A stretch of 21,822 nucleotides of DNA from a virus: IMG/VR virus record IMGVR_UViG_3300046376_000092, positions 1 through 21,822 of that record; one strand, written 5' to 3'. Position numbers and translations under genes: made by a program. The notes below the pieces were generated by a model. The model saw only the letters and a list, made by a program, of their open reading frames with translations, did not search any database and was not told the origin of the DNA. Position 1 is the first letter of the stretch, and each line of letters starts with the position of its first letter. Of this stretch, positions 20,264 through 21,822 are shown piece by piece.

Positions 20264-20575
20264 ATGCGTCAATCAACGCAAACCGTCTTGGCGGTTTCGG
20301 CCACGGCGTTCGTCAGCGCGGCGACCATTTTGGTCGGTCTGGCGACCGAGTCGACCGGCCACCCGGCTTTTCAGGCCGCGCATTCCGCCGCGACGCTAGC
20401 CGTCCCCCAGGCGGTTCCGGTCCGGCTCGCTCCGCAGAGTTCGGCCCCGGTCGACCGGACGTTCGGGATGAAGCCCGGGGATTGTCCCAGCGAGGACTCT
20501 TGCGCTCCGGTCGGTTCGGGCCTTGATTACCATGACGGCCAGTGGTGGGTCGTCGTCACGCCGGTCGTACGGTAA
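20264..20575 (+). CDS. Small secreted or membrane-anchored protein (moron-like)
   Basis: This 103-residue protein begins MRQSTQTVLAVSATAFVSAATILVGLA, with AAGGAG 6 bases before the ATG. Residues ~7-27 are hydrophobic after a positive start, fitting a signal peptide or single membrane anchor. The rest is proline- and valine-rich, with Cys74 and Cys80 as a possible disulfide pair, ending in a compact GLDYHDGQWWVVVTPVV segment. It has its own promoter and lies between hairpins, an arrangement typical of phage moron genes expressed in lysogeny. I do not recognise a family. A cell-surface role such as superinfection exclusion is only a guess. Confidence 0.8.
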   Translation: MRQSTQTVLAVSATAFVSAATILVGLATESTGHPAFQAAHSAATLAVPQAVPVRLAPQSSAPVDRTFGMKPGDCPSEDSCAPVGSGLDYHDGQWWVVVTPVVR

Positions 20576-20676
20576 AAGCTCGGTCATTGAGTCCGAGCCG
20601 GGGAGGCGAACGAACGCCACCCCGACTGGGGCTGAGTCGACCGACTCGCTAGGGACAAGGGAAAGCAGGTAGGGAC

Positions 20677-21051
20677 ATGGTTGACAAGGCGATCGAGCCG
20701 GGTGTTGAGGGTTGGTTGGGCCAGATCCGTCACCGTGGTGGTTGGATGGATTTCGCGCGGAGCGTGGAGGGTCCGGCGAGGAAGTGGCAGTCGGCTGACC
20801 CGGTGGATCGTCGGGTGGTCCATTGGATCAGCCGGGAGGTGTTGATCGATGCGGAGCCGGAGGCGTTCCCGTTGAGCTTGGGGGATCGCAAGACGTTGGC
20901 GGACCTGCTGTGGGATGCGTTGGGTGAGACGGCTCCGGAGGCTTGGCACGACTATCCGGGGACGGTCAAGCTGTTGGAGCGGCTGGCGGTGACGGACCTA
21001 CAGATTGACGCGGCGAAGGGGTTCCGCCGTGATCTCGATGGAGGTTACTGA
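20677..21051 (+). CDS. Hypothetical protein, 124 residues
   Basis: This protein begins MVDKAIEPGVEGWLGQIRHRGGWMDF, with AGGTAGGGAC before the ATG. It is acidic and mostly helical, with tryptophans at W13, W23, W37 and later. A segment FPLSLGDRKTLADLLWDALGETAPEAW follows. I do not recognise a family. Its Leu codons are mainly TTG and many codons end in G or T, unlike the CTG/CTC style of the gene at 19464. It begins a run of small genes that continues past the window edge. Confidence 0.8.
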   Translation: MVDKAIEPGVEGWLGQIRHRGGWMDFARSVEGPARKWQSADPVDRRVVHWISREVLIDAEPEAFPLSLGDRKTLADLLWDALGETAPEAWHDYPGTVKLLERLAVTDLQIDAAKGFRRDLDGGY

Positions 21052-21122
21052 AGCCGACCGGTTGGGGTCTCCGCAGGAAATCGCAAGTTTTCTTCACGAC
21101 ACGAGGCAAGAGGAGCATGGAC

Positions 21123-21443
21123 ATGGGCGGGATGTACAAGACGGTTCGGAAGGTTGGCCAGGCGGCTCAGCTGGAGGGTTGGATTCGGGACAGCCGCCGA
21201 CGTCATCCGAATCCGAATGGGTTCGGTTGGGTCAGCCTCCGCGAGTTTAATGGCGTGAAGTTGATGGGCGGGGTTGATGGGGCTCCGGGTGTTGTGGTCG
21301 AGGGGGTCCGGATGCGACACCCGGAGGACCCGGTTTTGATCGCGGTGGAGGTGACGTTCTGGGGTGAGAGTGAGATGCATGAACTGTTGGTCGCTCCGGA
21401 TGTCGCGGTTGTGGTTTTCGATGTGGAGCAGGTCGACGAATGA
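21123..21443 (+). CDS. Hypothetical protein, ~106 residues
   Basis: I chose the second ATG (MGGMYKTVRKVGQAAQ) because AGGAG lies 7 bases before it; the ATG at 21117 is only one base from that site. The protein begins with a basic helix (KVGQAAQLEGWIRDSRRRHPN). It then appears beta-rich, with alternating hydrophobics (PGVVVEGVRMRHPEDPVLIAVEVTFWGESEMHELLVAPDVAVVVFDVEQV). No family recognised. The stop overlaps the next start as ATGA. Confidence 0.78.
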   Translation: MGGMYKTVRKVGQAAQLEGWIRDSRRRHPNPNGFGWVSLREFNGVKLMGGVDGAPGVVVEGVRMRHPEDPVLIAVEVTFWGESEMHELLVAPDVAVVVFDVEQVDE

Positions 21444-21784
21444 CTACGCACATTCAGTTCGTTTTCTTGACGCGCAGCGTCTCAGCGTACGACGCGGCCG
21501 CGATGTTCGCGGATGGTCCTCGCCAGCGGAGGCAGTATCAGCTGGCGAAGGCCGCTTCCGGTGACCCGAATCATGAGATCGAGTTCGGTTGGGGTCATTG
21601 GGAGGATGAGATTGTCGAGCACACGCCGGGTGAGCCGACGAGCCCGCCGATTTTGTCGATGGAGTTGAGCCCTTCGGGGATGTACGTCGAGGTTCGTTTC
21701 GATGACACGCCGGTCTACATGACGTTACCGGCGACAAGCACGGTCACTTTGGGGTGGCTAGAGAGGGAGACACACGATGTCTGA
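21440..21784 (+). CDS. Hypothetical protein, 114 residues
   Basis: This protein begins MTTHIQFVFLTRSVSAYDAAAMFADG. The ATG overlaps the preceding TGA (ATGA), which suggests translational coupling. The sequence is mixed: an N-terminal strand and helix, an acidic middle (EIEFGWGHWEDEIVEHTPGEP), and strands near the end (GMYVEVRFDDTPVYMTLPATSTVTLGWLE). I do not recognise a family. Its operon position with the two preceding genes suggests joint expression. Confidence 0.78.
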   Translation: MTTHIQFVFLTRSVSAYDAAAMFADGPRQRRQYQLAKAASGDPNHEIEFGWGHWEDEIVEHTPGEPTSPPILSMELSPSGMYVEVRFDDTPVYMTLPATSTVTLGWLERETHDV

Positions 21785-21822
21785 TATCATTCGCATTGAG
21801 CCGGGTACGGAGGCTTGGTCTC
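21777..21822 (+). CDS. Start of next gene (partial, cut by right edge)
   Basis: An ATG at 21777 overlaps the previous gene's stop by 8 bases and has GAGAGGGAG upstream. The 15 visible residues are MSDIIRIEPGTEAWS, which is too little to identify. Confidence 0.6.
   Translation, partial: MSDIIRIEPGTEAWS

Noticed and set aside
21005-21250. 81-codon plus-strand frame between the small genes
   Set aside because: It overlaps two better genes in another frame and has no ribosome site.

Overview
The window looks like the structural (left-arm type) module of a tailed, siphovirus-like phage or prophage of a high-GC Gram-positive (actinobacterial) host. The evidence is its content and order: small and large terminase, DUF935-like portal, head protease with scaffold, capsid decoration protein, HK97-fold major capsid, connectors, tail terminator, major tail protein, frameshifted tail assembly chaperone, tape measure, distal tail protein and minor tail protein. 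High GC, frequent GTG starts and a leaderless-looking terminase promoter also fit. The host genus cannot be read from the sequence. No integrase, repressor, lysis, replication or tRNA gene was seen.

Layout: positions 1-19062 hold one long, tightly packed minus-strand operon (transcribed right to left) with many TGATG/TAATG stop-start overlaps. From its promoter it runs: small terminase (19062-18247), large terminase (18247-16265), portal (16302-14851), a multidomain protein with a 2H phosphoesterase-like motif pair (14888-13065), protease-scaffold (13063-11816), DUF2190-like decoration protein (11773-11315), major capsid (11286-10354), a SAP/HeH-tailed protein (10309-9728), DUF1320-like connector (9703-9071), a conserved virion-type protein (9071-8610), a protein with twelve ~20-residue repeats (8606-7131), neck protein, tail terminator, an 80-residue unknown, major tail protein, the tail chaperone pair, tape measure, a Dit-like tail protein and a glycine-rich minor tail protein cut by the left edge.

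Positions 19063-19463 form a divergent control region dense in palindromes. At least four families occur: GGAAARCGTTTTCY, GTTGCC-N3-GGCAAC, TGGCAC-N4-GTGCCA and CTGGGGTATACCCCAG. Both outward promoters appear to be extended -10 elements (TGN-TATACT). The GTTGCC-N3-GGCAAC motif continues three more times inside the first plus-strand gene, where it coincides with all of that gene's GTT valine codons. This suggests selection at DNA level and is the best candidate for an undescribed regulatory system here.

Positions 19464-21822 hold plus-strand small genes: a CxCxC/HxxxH protein, a noncoding stretch with strong hairpins, a probable moron-like secreted or membrane-anchored protein with its own promoter, and a run of small unknown genes with a different, G/T-ending codon style.

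Other items of interest: the -1 frameshift heptamer CCCAAAA of the tail chaperone; two internal in-frame starts with good Shine-Dalgarno sequences, one in the protease gene giving a nested scaffold in the style of Mu or lambda and one in the 2H-domain gene; and the 12-unit repeat protein between the connector and neck genes.
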